From Arthrobacter sp. KBS0702 (GTDB taxonomy: Bacteria; Actinomycetota; Actinomycetes; Actinomycetales; Micrococcaceae), in contig NZ_CP042172.1 in assembly GCF_005937985.2 (NCBI RefSeq), positions 2,418,001-2,482,000 on the forward strand: a DNA stretch of 64,000 bases. Direction: 5' to 3'. A program made the position numbers and the translations under genes. The notes beneath the pieces are model-generated. The model was not told the origin of the DNA and did not search any database. It was given only the letters and a program-made list of their open reading frames with translations. Shown here piece after piece: positions 44,843-54,600 of this stretch (positions within the stretch are counted from its first letter, which is position 1; each line of letters begins with the position of its first letter).

Positions 44843-47800
44843 ATGCTCCTGCACTGCACCCTCGTCGGGCAACCGGGTTCAGCCGTTGCAGGCCCGGTGG
44901 AGCTCTCCATCGCGGCGCCCTCCGGTTGCCCCGGGGCCGTCATCCAGGACGCCGTGTCCCGGAAGTTCGGCACGGCCCGGCTGAGCGTCGCAGGCGTCCC
45001 GCTTGCGGCCCTCAGCGCCGGCGCCGCCCCGCTGGTGAATGGCGCCGTGCTCGTGGACGGCTGCCCCGCGGGGCTGAGGGCGCGCACGCAGGCTGGGCCC
45101 GGACCGGGAGGCTGGAAGGCGCCGTCCGGCGCGTCGCTGCTGCTGGCAGTCCTCAGCGGACCCGGCGCCGGGACGGTGCTGCCGGTGCGGCGCGGCCGCT
45201 ACCGCTTCGGCCGGAGCGGAACGGAAATGGCCATCCCGGATGCCTATCTTTCCCGGGAACACGCGCGGCTGGACGTTTCTGATGCGGGGATCACTTTGAC
45301 CGACCTGGGCAGCGCCAACGGGACCCGGATCGACGGCCGCCAGGTGCACTCCGCTCCGGTGTCCACCGAGAGCATCATCGGCTGCGGCCACTCCACGCTT
45401 GCGGTCCTCTTCCGCGGGGAGCAGCCGGGGCTGTCGGGCCCGGGCAGCCCAGGGCTGTCGTGCGCCGGCGAAGACACCACCGAGCCGCTGAGCGTCCGCG
45501 GTCCCGGCCCGGCCGGCCCGCGGACGCTTCTGGTGCTGGCCGCCGTCCTGCCCCTCGTGGCCGGGGTGGTCCTTGCCACGGCCACCGGGATGTGGATGTT
45601 CCTGGCGTTCACCGCCGTCTCGGCCGTCCCGGTCCTGCTGCCGGCCCTCTCCGGCCGCCGGCTGCGCCGCGAGCTCCGGGCCGCGGTGGCGGCAGCGGTC
45701 CGGCAGGACGGCGAACGACGGCGGCGGGCCGCGCCGTCGGCGGCCGAACTGGTGCTCGGCGCGGCACGGCCGGGCGCGGCTGACGGACACGCTCCGTCGG
45801 CAGGACGCGCCCCCACCACAGCCGGCCCGGTGTGGCTGCGGCTCGGGCTGGCCCGGCAGGCGGCGAACATCCGGCGCGAACCGGCAGACCCGGCCTTCGG
45901 CGCGCCGCCCGCTGGTCATCTGCTGCCGTTGACCCTGGATCCCTCGGTTGCGACCCTGCTGGAGGGCCCGGCACAGTCTGTCGCCGGGCTGGTCCGGTAT
46001 TTCGTCATGCAGCTCGCCGGCTACCCCCGCGCCGGGCGGACCTGGGTTCATCTTCACGGGGCCGCCCCGTCGCTCCCGCTCGCCGCCCGCTTCCTGTCCC
46101 GCGTTTCCCTGTCATCCAGCGCGGCCGTCACCGCCGCCAGGCTTTCGTCCGGTCCCGGCCCGGGCTGTGACAGGGGCGTTCTGATCCTGCTGCCCGGGAC
46201 CGGTCCCGGGGCCGAAGGCGGGGCCGGGCCACGGGCCGGAGGCGCGGATGCCCTGGCCACCGAGGCGCACCGGCTCGGCTGGCAGGTGATCGTATGCTCC
46301 GCACCCGCACCAGCACCCGAAACGGGGCAGGCTGTCATCCTGGCCGGAGGCACCGGCCGGCTCACGCGCGGGTCTAGCGGAACCTGCTTTGTGCCGGACC
46401 TGGTGCCGGAGCGGGTCTTTGACCGTTTCTGCCGGCAGCTCGGGGACGTGCACCGCCCCGTGACCGCTGCCTCCTCCATCCCGGAGTCCTGTTCGCTGGA
46501 CGAGGTCCTGGCGTTGACGGAGGCCGAGGTGGCGGCCCGCTGGGAAGCGGACCGCCACCCGCCGGGGCGGTCGCCGGGACTGCCGGTTCCGGTCGGCCGC
46601 GGGGCGGAGGGGCCCGTGCGGATGGACCTGCACGCCGACGGGCCGCATCTGCTGGTGGCGGGAACGACCGGCGCGGGCAAGTCGGAATTCCTGCGCACCC
46701 TCGTGACCGGGCTGGCCGCGTGCTACCCGCCGGACCGCGTCATCCTGCTCTTCGTGGACTTCAAGGGCGGTTCGGGCCTGGGGCCTCTGACCGGGCTGCC
46801 GCATTGTGTGGGGCTCCTCACGGACCTGGACGGCTACGAAGTGGACCGGACGCTGGCCTCGCTTCGGGCCGAAGTCCGCCGCCGGGAAGAGCTGCTGGCC
46901 GCGGCCGGAGTACCCGACCTCGCTTCCTACCCGGCGCATGCCCCGGGGGTCCCGGCACTCCCCCACCTGGTCCTGGTCATCGACGAATTCCGCATGCTGG
47001 TGGAGGACGCGCCGGCGGCCCTGACGGAACTGATGCGCATTGCGGTGATCGGCCGTTCCCTCGGCATCCACCTGGTCATGGCGACCCAGCGGCCGCAGGG
47101 GGCGCTCACCGCGGATATCCGGGCCAATGTCACCAGCTGCGTCGTGCTGAGAGTCCAGTCCGAGCTTGAATCCGCCGACATCATCAACTCGCGGCTCGCC
47201 GCCACCATCCCGGTCGGCAGCCCGGGGCGAGCCTACCTGGTGCGCGGCAGCGGACCTCCCGAAGAGTTCCAGACGGCCACTTTCTCCCCGGCGCCGCCCG
47301 TACCGCCGGATGCCGCGGTGACGGTGCTGCCCGCAGAGGCCATCCTCGACCGGATGCCCGGCACCTCCCTGCCGGCGGCCGGCCCTGCGCCGGGGGCCAC
47401 GCCGTCGGAGTCCGCCGCGGCTTTCGCTGCATTACTGGCGAGGCTGTGGCATGTCCAAGGCGGCGTCCCGCCGCGCCGTCCCGTCGCCGGACCGCTCCCG
47501 CAGACCCTGGCCTTCCCCGGCCCCGAACCCGAACCCGGCCCAGAGTCCCGTCCGGAAGCCGACGCCGACGCCGGGCAGCGGACGGGCCGCACGGTCCTGC
47601 TGGGGCTGGTGGACCTGCCGGAGCAGCAGCAGGTGCGCCGCCTGGGCTGGAACCCGGACCTCCACGGTCACCTGGCCCTGATCGGTGGAACACAGGACGC
47701 AACCGGCGGGAGCACCCGGACGCTGCGCCTGGCACTGGACCAGTTGATGGACTCCGAAGCCGAATCGCATCTCTACCTGCTGGACGGGGACGGTGCCCTG

Positions 47801-48991
47801 GCCGCCGCCGCCGGCTCTCCCCGCGTGGGTGCCCGGGTAGGCCCGCACGAGCCAGCGCGGGCGGCCCGGGTGCTTGCCCGCGCCGCCGAGGAAATGACCC
47901 GGCGGCTGGCCGCACCCCGCTCCGGGGGGCTTGCCCCGCTGGTCCTGGTGCTGCACAACTGGGGGTCGTGGGTTTCCGCGTTCCGCTCAGGCCCCCTCGC
48001 TTGGGCCGAGGATCTCGTCGCGGACCTCATCCGGGACGGTCCCAAGGCGGAGATCACCGCAGTCCTCTCCGGCGAGCGCGAGCTGGTGTCCGCGCGGTTC
48101 TTCCCGGCGCTCCCCAACCGGATCTTCTTCCCGGCCGGTTCGACGGAGGAGGGCAGGCTCGCGTTGCCGTTGCTTCCGAAACTGCCGGCCATCCCGGGAC
48201 GCGTTATTGTCTCGGGGCACTTCGTCGGGGACGGAAAGCCGGGCGTAACCGTGCCGCGGGCGGCGCAGCTCTACGACCGGCCCGCAGAAGACCGGGGCGC
48301 TGCGGTTCCCGGCCGCGGGCCGGGCCGCAGCGTGCGGGGCCGGCCGTTCCGGATCGAGGCGCTTCCGGCGATGGTGACGGCGGACGAGGTCCGTTCCCGG
48401 CTCGGCCCGGAGATTCCGTCGGCGGCGCCCTCGGATGCACGGCTCTGGATTGGGGTGGGAGGTGATGAGCTGCGGCCCGTCGGCATCCTGGCTCCGCCCG
48501 GCAGCGTCGCCGCCGTCCTCGGCGGCCCCAGTTCGGGCAAGAGCACCCTGCTGCGTGCCCTGCCGCGGCTGAACCAGTCACGGGCGTGGCTGCGGCCTGA
48601 CGCGGGAAGCAGGCGCGAGGACTACTGGTCCGGGGTCCATACGCGGGCCGTCGCCGGCGACCTCGATCCCGCCGCGATCATCCTCGCCGACGACGCGGAC
48701 CTTTCCGGCCGGGAGACGAACGCCGTGCTGCTCGAGCTCAACGGCCTGGGCTGGACGGTGGTTTTCACCGCCGGCTTCGGCCCAGCGCTGCAGCAGCGCG
48801 TGCCGTTGGCGCTCAAGGCCCGCAGCCACGGCCGGGGAATCCTGCTCTGCCCCCGCAGCCTGATGGACGGAGATCTCTTTGGTATGCGCTTCGAGCCGGA
48901 GCTCCATCCTCCGGCCGGACGCGCCGTCGTGATCTCGGACGGACGGGCCGCGGCGGTGCAACTGGCACTGGCTCCGGAGGAACCGCCGTGA
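44843..48991 (+). CDS. FHA-domain FtsK/SpoIIIE ATPase, EssC/EccC-like, without other type VII genes
   Basis: 1382 aa. An FHA domain at about residues 95-190 contains YRFGRSG, SREHARL and GSANGTRIDG. Two membrane helices lie at about 230-275. The first ATPase domain has Walker A GTTGAGKSE (607-615, K613) and Walker B LVIDEF (D714). A middle domain near residue 945 keeps the fold but has a degenerate P-loop (IGGTQDATGGST). The third has GGPSSGKST (K1233) and IILADDAD. FHA plus two helices plus three ATPase modules is the plan of Firmicute-type EssC/YukBA. No WXG100, EccB, EccD or EsaA-like gene is adjacent. ATG 44843 has GAGAAAGGA upstream. It is divergent from glf. Confidence 0.82.
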   Translation: MLLHCTLVGQPGSAVAGPVELSIAAPSGCPGAVIQDAVSRKFGTARLSVAGVPLAALSAGAAPLVNGAVLVDGCPAGLRARTQAGPGPGGWKAPSGASLLLAVLSGPGAGTVLPVRRGRYRFGRSGTEMAIPDAYLSREHARLDVSDAGITLTDLGSANGTRIDGRQVHSAPVSTESIIGCGHSTLAVLFRGEQPGLSGPGSPGLSCAGEDTTEPLSVRGPGPAGPRTLLVLAAVLPLVAGVVLATATGMWMFLAFTAVSAVPVLLPALSGRRLRRELRAAVAAAVRQDGERRRRAAPSAAELVLGAARPGAADGHAPSAGRAPTTAGPVWLRLGLARQAANIRREPADPAFGAPPAGHLLPLTLDPSVATLLEGPAQSVAGLVRYFVMQLAGYPRAGRTWVHLHGAAPSLPLAARFLSRVSLSSSAAVTAARLSSGPGPGCDRGVLILLPGTGPGAEGGAGPRAGGADALATEAHRLGWQVIVCSAPAPAPETGQAVILAGGTGRLTRGSSGTCFVPDLVPERVFDRFCRQLGDVHRPVTAASSIPESCSLDEVLALTEAEVAARWEADRHPPGRSPGLPVPVGRGAEGPVRMDLHADGPHLLVAGTTGAGKSEFLRTLVTGLAACYPPDRVILLFVDFKGGSGLGPLTGLPHCVGLLTDLDGYEVDRTLASLRAEVRRREELLAAAGVPDLASYPAHAPGVPALPHLVLVIDEFRMLVEDAPAALTELMRIAVIGRSLGIHLVMATQRPQGALTADIRANVTSCVVLRVQSELESADIINSRLAATIPVGSPGRAYLVRGSGPPEEFQTATFSPAPPVPPDAAVTVLPAEAILDRMPGTSLPAAGPAPGATPSESAAAFAALLARLWHVQGGVPPRRPVAGPLPQTLAFPGPEPEPGPESRPEADADAGQRTGRTVLLGLVDLPEQQQVRRLGWNPDLHGHLALIGGTQDATGGSTRTLRLALDQLMDSEAESHLYLLDGDGALAAAAGSPRVGARVGPHEPARAARVLARAAEEMTRRLAAPRSGGLAPLVLVLHNWGSWVSAFRSGPLAWAEDLVADLIRDGPKAEITAVLSGERELVSARFFPALPNRIFFPAGSTEEGRLALPLLPKLPAIPGRVIVSGHFVGDGKPGVTVPRAAQLYDRPAEDRGAAVPGRGPGRSVRGRPFRIEALPAMVTADEVRSRLGPEIPSAAPSDARLWIGVGGDELRPVGILAPPGSVAAVLGGPSSGKSTLLRALPRLNQSRAWLRPDAGSRREDYWSGVHTRAVAGDLDPAAIILADDADLSGRETNAVLLELNGLGWTVVFTAGFGPALQQRVPLALKARSHGRGILLCPRSLMDGDLFGMRFEPELHPPAGRAVVISDGRAAAVQLALAPEEPP

Positions 48992-49012
48992 GCGGTCCCG
49001 TAAAAGGCATCC

Positions 49013-49540
49013 CTACAGTGCGGGGGGTGCGCCGCCCGCCCGGGACCCGAAGGCGATGACGCGCTTGTCGAACAACAACACGATGGCGACGGCGGCAGGC
49101 AGCAGCATCGCCAGCCCGGCGAGGGGGTAGCCCCCGGTCAGGGCGGGAAAGCCGATGGTCAGCATAAACAGCTGCGCCACCAGGGCACCGGCCCGCGGCC
49201 AGCGGTACCCGCGGAACAGGAAATGGCCCACGGCGAAAAGCCCCGCCGAAAAAGCCAGGAGCAGGCCCAGGGTAAAGACTGCGCCCCAGAACGACAGCAC
49301 GGGCGCCCCGGTCAGCAGCTGGAATCCATACCAGCAGGCTGCCACCAGCAGCGCTGTGGCCTCCAAGGCCGCGACGATCGCAATGACGGTGATTCCCGCG
49401 GGCCGGGCCTGGGGACCGGGGCCGGGAGCACCGGCCTGGGTACCGGCCTGGTCACCGGCCTGGTCACCGGCCTGGTCACCGGCCTGGTCACCGGCCTCGT
49501 TCTCGGCGGGATCGGCGGGGTTCTCAGGGGGTCTTGACAC
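49013..49540 (-). CDS. Small membrane protein with GDQA repeat at the N-terminus
   Basis: 175 aa. The cytoplasmic N-terminus is acidic and contains four GDQA repeats encoded by a 12-bp tandem repeat. Four predicted helices follow (ITVIAIVAALEATALLVAAC, VFTLGLLLAFSAGLFAVG, LVAQLFMLTIGFPALTGG, LAGLAMLLPAAVAIVLLF). GTG 49540 is the start. It converges with the EssC-like gene; the two stops are 22 bp apart. The function is unknown. Confidence 0.75.
   Translation of the reverse strand: MSRPPENPADPAENEAGDQAGDQAGDQAGDQAGTQAGAPGPGPQARPAGITVIAIVAALEATALLVAACWYGFQLLTGAPVLSFWGAVFTLGLLLAFSAGLFAVGHFLFRGYRWPRAGALVAQLFMLTIGFPALTGGYPLAGLAMLLPAAVAIVLLFDKRVIAFGSRAGGAPPAL
49443..49490 (-). repeat. 12-bp tandem repeat encoding GDQA
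   Basis: Four perfect copies of a 12-bp unit (plus strand CCGGCCTGGTCA) are followed by a partial fifth. Because 12 is a multiple of 3, changes in copy number lengthen or shorten the protein without breaking the frame. Confidence 0.85.
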
Positions 49541-49688
49541 ACTGGCACACTACCGGACATAGTCGAACAGAAGTGGGGGCTCCGCCAGTCAATGTGATGC
49601 ATCGCTCACGATTTGGCGGCATTTGTACCGCAAATACCCCTTGTTTACACAGCGTTAACATGTCACGCTTAATCCAGATGACCGAGGG

Positions 49689-49742
49689 GGCCCACAGGGC
49701 CCTTTTCTTATGAAGCCTCTAGTGAATAATTTCACAAGAGGC
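49689..49742 (+). promoter_or_regulatory. Two hairpins in the whiB1 leader, the first terminator-like
   Basis: GGGCCC-ACA-GGGCCC (about 49688-49702) is followed directly by TTTTCTT, the form of an intrinsic terminator, yet it lies about 77 bp before the whiB start with no gene end nearby on this strand. A second hairpin pairs GCCTCTAGTGA (49715-49725) with TCACAAGAGGC (49732-49742), 10 of 11 positions matching, 37 bp before ATG 49780. Together they could attenuate whiB1 expression. No known riboswitch class was recognised. Confidence 0.5.
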
Positions 49743-49779
49743 ATTTAACGAATTCCCAGGAATGGAGTTACTGATCAGC

Positions 49780-50028
49780 ATGGATTGGCGTAACCGCGCA
49801 GCGTGCCTTGACAAGGACCCGGAGCTGTTCTTCCCCGTTGGAAACACCGGCCCGGCCCTCCTGCAGATCGAGGAAGCCAAGAGTGTCTGCCGGCGCTGCC
49901 CCGTCGTGGATACCTGCCTCCAGTGGGCCCTCGAGTCCGGCCAGGACGCCGGCGTGTGGGGCGGCATGAGCGAGGACGAACGCCGAGCCCTTAAGCGCCG
50001 CGCGGCCCGCGCCCGCCGCGCTTCCTGA
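49780..50028 (+). CDS. whiB1: WhiB-family Fe-S transcription factor, WhiB1-type
   Basis: 82 aa. Four cysteines (C9, C37, C40, C46; pattern C-x27-C-x2-C-x5-C) bind a [4Fe-4S] cluster. The GVWGGMSEDER turn and the basic tail RRALKRRAARARRAS complete the family plan. The sequence MDWRNRAAC..DPELFFPVGN is close to mycobacterial WhiB1, an essential nitric-oxide-responsive regulator that binds sigma-A region 4. I chose ATG 49780 to match the WhiB1 N-terminus; an ATG six codons earlier is possible. It is monocistronic, with a structured leader and its own terminator. Confidence 0.92.
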   Translation: MDWRNRAACLDKDPELFFPVGNTGPALLQIEEAKSVCRRCPVVDTCLQWALESGQDAGVWGGMSEDERRALKRRAARARRAS

Positions 50029-50052
50029 TTTTCCGCCTCCGGGCGACAGGCA

Positions 50053-50092
50053 GAAATGGCCTCGGACCGACTGGTCCGGGGCCATTTCCTGT
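50053..50092. terminator. Terminator after whiB1
   Basis: GAAATGGCC-T-CGGACC pairs with GGTCCG-GGGCCATTTC around GACT. T- and A-rich flanks follow on both strands, so it may also serve the converging histidine kinase gene. Confidence 0.8.
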
Positions 50093-50125
50093 TAAGCACG
50101 ATCTGCACGGCAGCTCGGCGCTGGC

Positions 50126-51595
50126 TCAGCGCGGCGTGAGGCTCAGGACCACCTGCACCGCGGTTCCCCCGCCCTCCCGCGGCTTCCAGTGGATACTCCC
50201 GCCGAGTTCGCTCATGACGAGGGTGCGCACGATCTGCAACCCCAGGCCTTCCGTGTAGGACCCGGCCGGGAGTCCGACGCCGTCGTCCGCGACGGTCACG
50301 GTCAGCAGTTCGTCCCCGTCCTCGCTTTCGGAGCGGTCGGCAAGCAGCCAGACGGTTCCGGCCCGGCCCTCGAGCCCGTGTTCGACCGCGTTCGTCACGA
50401 GTTCGTTGATCACCAGGGCCAGCGGCGTGGCGAAGTCACTGGGCAGCTCCCCGAACAGCCCGGACCGCTGGGTCTTCACCTGCTGCGAGGGTGAGGCGAC
50501 CTCCGCGGACAGTCGGAACTGGCGTCCGATCAGCTCGTCGAAGTCGACGCTCTGGGTCAGGCCCTGGGAAAGGGTTTCGTGGACCAGTGCGATGGTGGCG
50601 ACCCGGCGCATGGCCTGTTCGAGCCCTTGCTTGGCCTCGTCGCTGACCATCCGGCGGGACTGCATCCGCAACAGCGCCGCCACGGTCTGCAAGTTGTTCT
50701 TGACGCGGTGGTGGATTTCGCGGATGGTGGCGTCCTTCGTGACGAGCTCCATCTCCCGCCGCCGCAGTTCCGAGACGTCACGGCACAGCACGAGCGCCCC
50801 GAAACGCTGTTGTTCGTCGCGCAGCGGGATCGCCCGCAGCGACAGGCTCACCCCGCGGGACTCGATTTCGCTGCGCCACGGCATGCGTCCGGTGACCACG
50901 AGCGGCAGGGTCTCGTCCACCATCCGCCGATCCCGCAGCAGGCCCGCGGTGACCTCGGCCAGCGACCGGCCCTCGAGGGACTCGCCGTCGCCGAGCCGGC
51001 GGAAGGCGGACACCCCGTTCGGGCTCGCGTATTGCACGATTCCCTCGGCGTCGAGCCGGATCAGGCCGTCCCCGACGCGCGGCGCGCCGCGGCGCGATCC
51101 GGTGGGCGAGGCAAAATCCGGCCAGAGGCCCAGGGTGCCCATGCGCAGCAGGTCGTAGGCGCACTGCCGATAGGTCAGTTCCAGCCGGGAAGGCATCCGT
51201 GAGCTGGAGAGGTCCATGTGGGAGGTCACGATCGCCAGCGTCCGGCCGTTGCGCACCATCGGCACGGCTTCGACCCGCATCGCCGTGTCGCTGCTCCAGT
51301 TCGTCTCGTTGGAGCGTTCGATCGTGCGGCTCTCCCAGGCCTTGTCGACGAGCCGTTTCAGGTCCGAACGGATCCCCTCCCCCACGAAGTCGGCGTGGAA
51401 CACCGTGTGCGTGGTGGAGGGGCGGACGTGCGCCAGCGCCACATAGCCGAGTTCGGGATGCGGGAACCACAACGCGAGGTCGGCAAAAGCGAGATCGGCG
51501 ACCATCTGCCAGTCCCCCACGAGCAGGTGCAGCCACTCGGCATCCCCCGGCCCGAAATCAGCATGCTCCCTGATAGGGTCCGTAAAGATTGCCAC
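50126..51595 (-). CDS. pdtaS: Sensor histidine kinase, PdtaS-type (HisKA_2 family)
   Basis: 489 aa, no membrane segment. A GAF-like N-terminal domain (about 1-150) and a PAS domain (about 175-290) precede the HisKA_2 dimerisation helix with REIHHRVKNNLQTVAAL, where the first or second His is the phosphosite. The HATPase domain shows NELVTNAVEHG and VADDGVGLPAG. In actinobacteria this kinase signals to the ANTAR-domain antiterminator PdtaR, which is not in this window. GTG 51595 has GGAGG just upstream. It lies 35 bp after glutamate dehydrogenase and may be cotranscribed with it. Confidence 0.88.
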   Translation of the reverse strand: MAIFTDPIREHADFGPGDAEWLHLLVGDWQMVADLAFADLALWFPHPELGYVALAHVRPSTTHTVFHADFVGEGIRSDLKRLVDKAWESRTIERSNETNWSSDTAMRVEAVPMVRNGRTLAIVTSHMDLSSSRMPSRLELTYRQCAYDLLRMGTLGLWPDFASPTGSRRGAPRVGDGLIRLDAEGIVQYASPNGVSAFRRLGDGESLEGRSLAEVTAGLLRDRRMVDETLPLVVTGRMPWRSEIESRGVSLSLRAIPLRDEQQRFGALVLCRDVSELRRREMELVTKDATIREIHHRVKNNLQTVAALLRMQSRRMVSDEAKQGLEQAMRRVATIALVHETLSQGLTQSVDFDELIGRQFRLSAEVASPSQQVKTQRSGLFGELPSDFATPLALVINELVTNAVEHGLEGRAGTVWLLADRSESEDGDELLTVTVADDGVGLPAGSYTEGLGLQIVRTLVMSELGGSIHWKPREGGGTAVQVVLSLTPR

Positions 51596-51630
51596 AGCAC
51601 CTCCATTTGCGACGCGGGGGCCGGCAGACC

Positions 51631-54600
51631 CTAGCGTCGAACGATTGACCTCAAGAGCCTCAATGCTACCGAGAGTGAGGCCATGTCATCGGCCTCGAGC
51701 GCGTTCACCTCGTCAAACATGCTCTTGGCCCGGCCCAGCTGCTCGACGTTCTGGCTTTCCCAGGCCACCAGCCGTTCCTCCGCGGGCATATCCGCCGGCG
51801 TCGCCTCCAGGACCGCCGTCGTCATGTCAGAGACGGTCGAGTACAGGTCGTCGCGCAGGGCCGCGCGTGCCAGGGCCTGCCAGCGGTCCCTCCTCGGCAG
51901 CTTCGTGATGCGTTCGAGCAGCGAATCGGCGTGGAACCGGTTGAAGACCGTGTAGTAGACGTGCGCGATGTTCTCCACCGGCTCGGGGCTGACATGCACA
52001 ATCTTGGCGATGTCCAGCAGCACGAAGCTCTCGAACAGCTCCGCCCAGCGGTGCGCCAGGTCCTCGGGCAGCTCCCAGCTCCGGGCTTTCTCGAGCCACT
52101 GGGCCACCCGCTCGCGGTCATCGCCGCGCAGGTAGTCCAGCAGCCGTGCCCGCATCGGGTCCATCAGCGGCTTGAATTCGGCCACGATCTCGGCGATCGG
52201 CCGCGCGGCGTTGCCCTGGCTCAGGATCCACCGCACCGCCCGGTCCAGCAGCCGGCGGATGTCCAGGTGGACCGTGCTCCAGTGTTCGGTCGGGAACGAC
52301 GCCGGCAGCTCGTTGAGCTCGGCAACCATGATGTCGAGTTCGTAGACCTCGCGGAGGGCCACGAACGCCTTGGCGACGGCAGCCTCTGCGGCCGACGTCT
52401 CCTCCATGGCGCGGAATGCGAAGGTGATGCCGCCCATGTTGATCATGTCGTTCGCGACCACTGTCGCGATGATCTCCCGGCGCAGCGGGTGGCTGTCCAG
52501 TTCGGCGTCGAAACGTTCCCGCAGCTGCTTCGGGAAGTAGGCGCGCAGGGTCTCGCGGAACCACGGATCCTCCGCGAGATCGCTGTCGCGCAGCGCGGAG
52601 GCGAGTTCGATCTTGGCGTAGGCGGCCAGCACGGAGAGCTCCGGCGAGGTCAGGCCCTGGCCCTGCTCGAGGCGCTCGCGCAGGGTCTCGGTGGTCGGCA
52701 GCGCCTCCAGCTCGCGCTTGAGGTCGGCGGATTTCTCCAGCCAGTCCATCAGCCGCTCGTAGCTGGGGCTCCATTCGGAAACCCGCATCCGGTCGTTGAG
52801 CAGCAGGATGTTCTGGTCGATGTTGTCCTCGAGCACCAGGCGGCCGACTTCCTCGGTCATCGAGGAGAGGAACTCGGCGCGTTCGGCCGGCTCCAGTTTG
52901 CCGGCGGCCACCATCCGGTCCACGAAGATCTTGATGTTGACCTCGTGGTCGGAGCAGTCCACGCCTGCCGAGTTGTCGATGGCGTCCGTGTTGAGGATGA
53001 CGCCCTGCAGCGCGGCCTCGATACGCCCGCGCTGGGTCATGCCGAGGTTTCCGCCTTCGCCGACCACTTTCACGCGCAGCTCCCTACCGTCGACGCGGAT
53101 GGCATCGTTGGCCTTGTCACCGACCTGGGCGTTGGTCTCGGTGGATGCCTTGACGTAGGTGCCGATGCCGCCGTTGTAGAGCAGGTCGGCGGGGGCCAGC
53201 AGGATCGCACGGAGCAGTTCCGGCGGGCTGAGCCGGGTGGTCCCCTCCGGCAGGCCGAGGGCGGCCTGGACCTGCGTGGACACCGGAATGGACTTGGCCT
53301 GGCGGGGGAACACTCCGCCGCCTTCACTGATCAGCGACTTGTTGTAGTCGTCCCACGAAGAGCGCGGCAGTTCGAAGAGCCGCTGACGCTCCGCGAAGGA
53401 GGCCGCCTCATCGGGGTTCGGATCCAGGAAGATGTGCCGGTGGTCGAAGGCTGCGAGCAGGCGGATGTGCCGCGAGAGCAGCATGCCATTGCCGAAGACG
53501 TCCCCGGACATGTCGCCGACGCCGACGACGGTGAACGGCTCGGCCTGGGTGTCCAGGTCCAGCTCGCTGAAGTGGCGTTTGACGGATTCCCACGCGCCGC
53601 GGGCGGTGATGCCCATGGCCTTGTGGTCGTAGCCGACGGAGCCGCCGGAGGCGAACGCGTCGCCGAGCCAGAAGCCGTATTCGGCGGCGAGGCCGTTGGC
53701 GATGTCGGAGAACGAGGCCGTTCCCTTGTCCGCCGCGACGACGAGGTAGGAATCGTCGTCGTCGTGCCGGACGACGTCGGCGGGCGGCACCAGGGTTTCG
53801 CCTTCCGGCGTGGTGACGAGGTTGTCGGTGATGTCGAGCAGGCCGCGGATGAACGTCTTGTAGCTCTCCACGCCCTCGGCCATCCAGGCGGCGCGGTCCG
53901 CCGCGGGATCCGGAAGCTGCTTGGCGTAGAAGCCGCCCTTGGCGCCGGTGGGCACGATCACGGCGTTCTTGACGGTCTGCGCCTTGACCAGGCCCAGGAT
54001 TTCGGTACGGAAATCCTCCCGGCGGTCCGACCAGCGGAGCCCGCCGCGGGCCACCTTGCCGAAGCGCAGGTGCACGCCCTCGACCCGGGGCGAGTATACC
54101 CAGATCTCGAACATGGGCCGCGGGAACGGCAGGCCGTCGATGCCGGAGGGATCCAGCTTGAAGCTGACGTGCGTCTTGTTCTGGTAGAAGTTGGTCCGGA
54201 GCGTGGCCTGGATCAGGTTCTTGAAGGTGCGCAGCACCCGGTCGGCGTCGAGCGTGGCGACCTGTTCGATCGCGGTGTCCAGGCTGGCGCGGACGCTGTC
54301 CTGGCGCTGTTCGCGTTCCGCGGCGGGCAGCGCGGGGTCGAAGCGGGCGGCGAAGAGCGCGTTCAGCCCGCGGGTCACGTCCGGGTTCGCCAGCAGCGTG
54401 TCCGCCATGAACTCGAAGGAGTTGGTGTTGCCCATCTGGCGCATGTACTTGGCGTAGGCGCGGAGCACGACCACCTGGCGCCAGGGCATGCCCTCACGGA
54501 GCACCAGCCGGTCGAAGCTGTCCGATTCCACCACGCCGGAGACGGCCGCGCCGAACGACTCGCCCAGCAGGTCGCCGGTGCTGACCGGGTCCACCCCGGC

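Noticed and set aside
49593..49610. CRP-like half sites TGTGA and TCACG upstream of whiB1, tempting because mycobacterial whiB1 is CRP-controlled
   Set aside because: The half sites are separated by 8 bases instead of the required 6, so they are on the wrong helical register.
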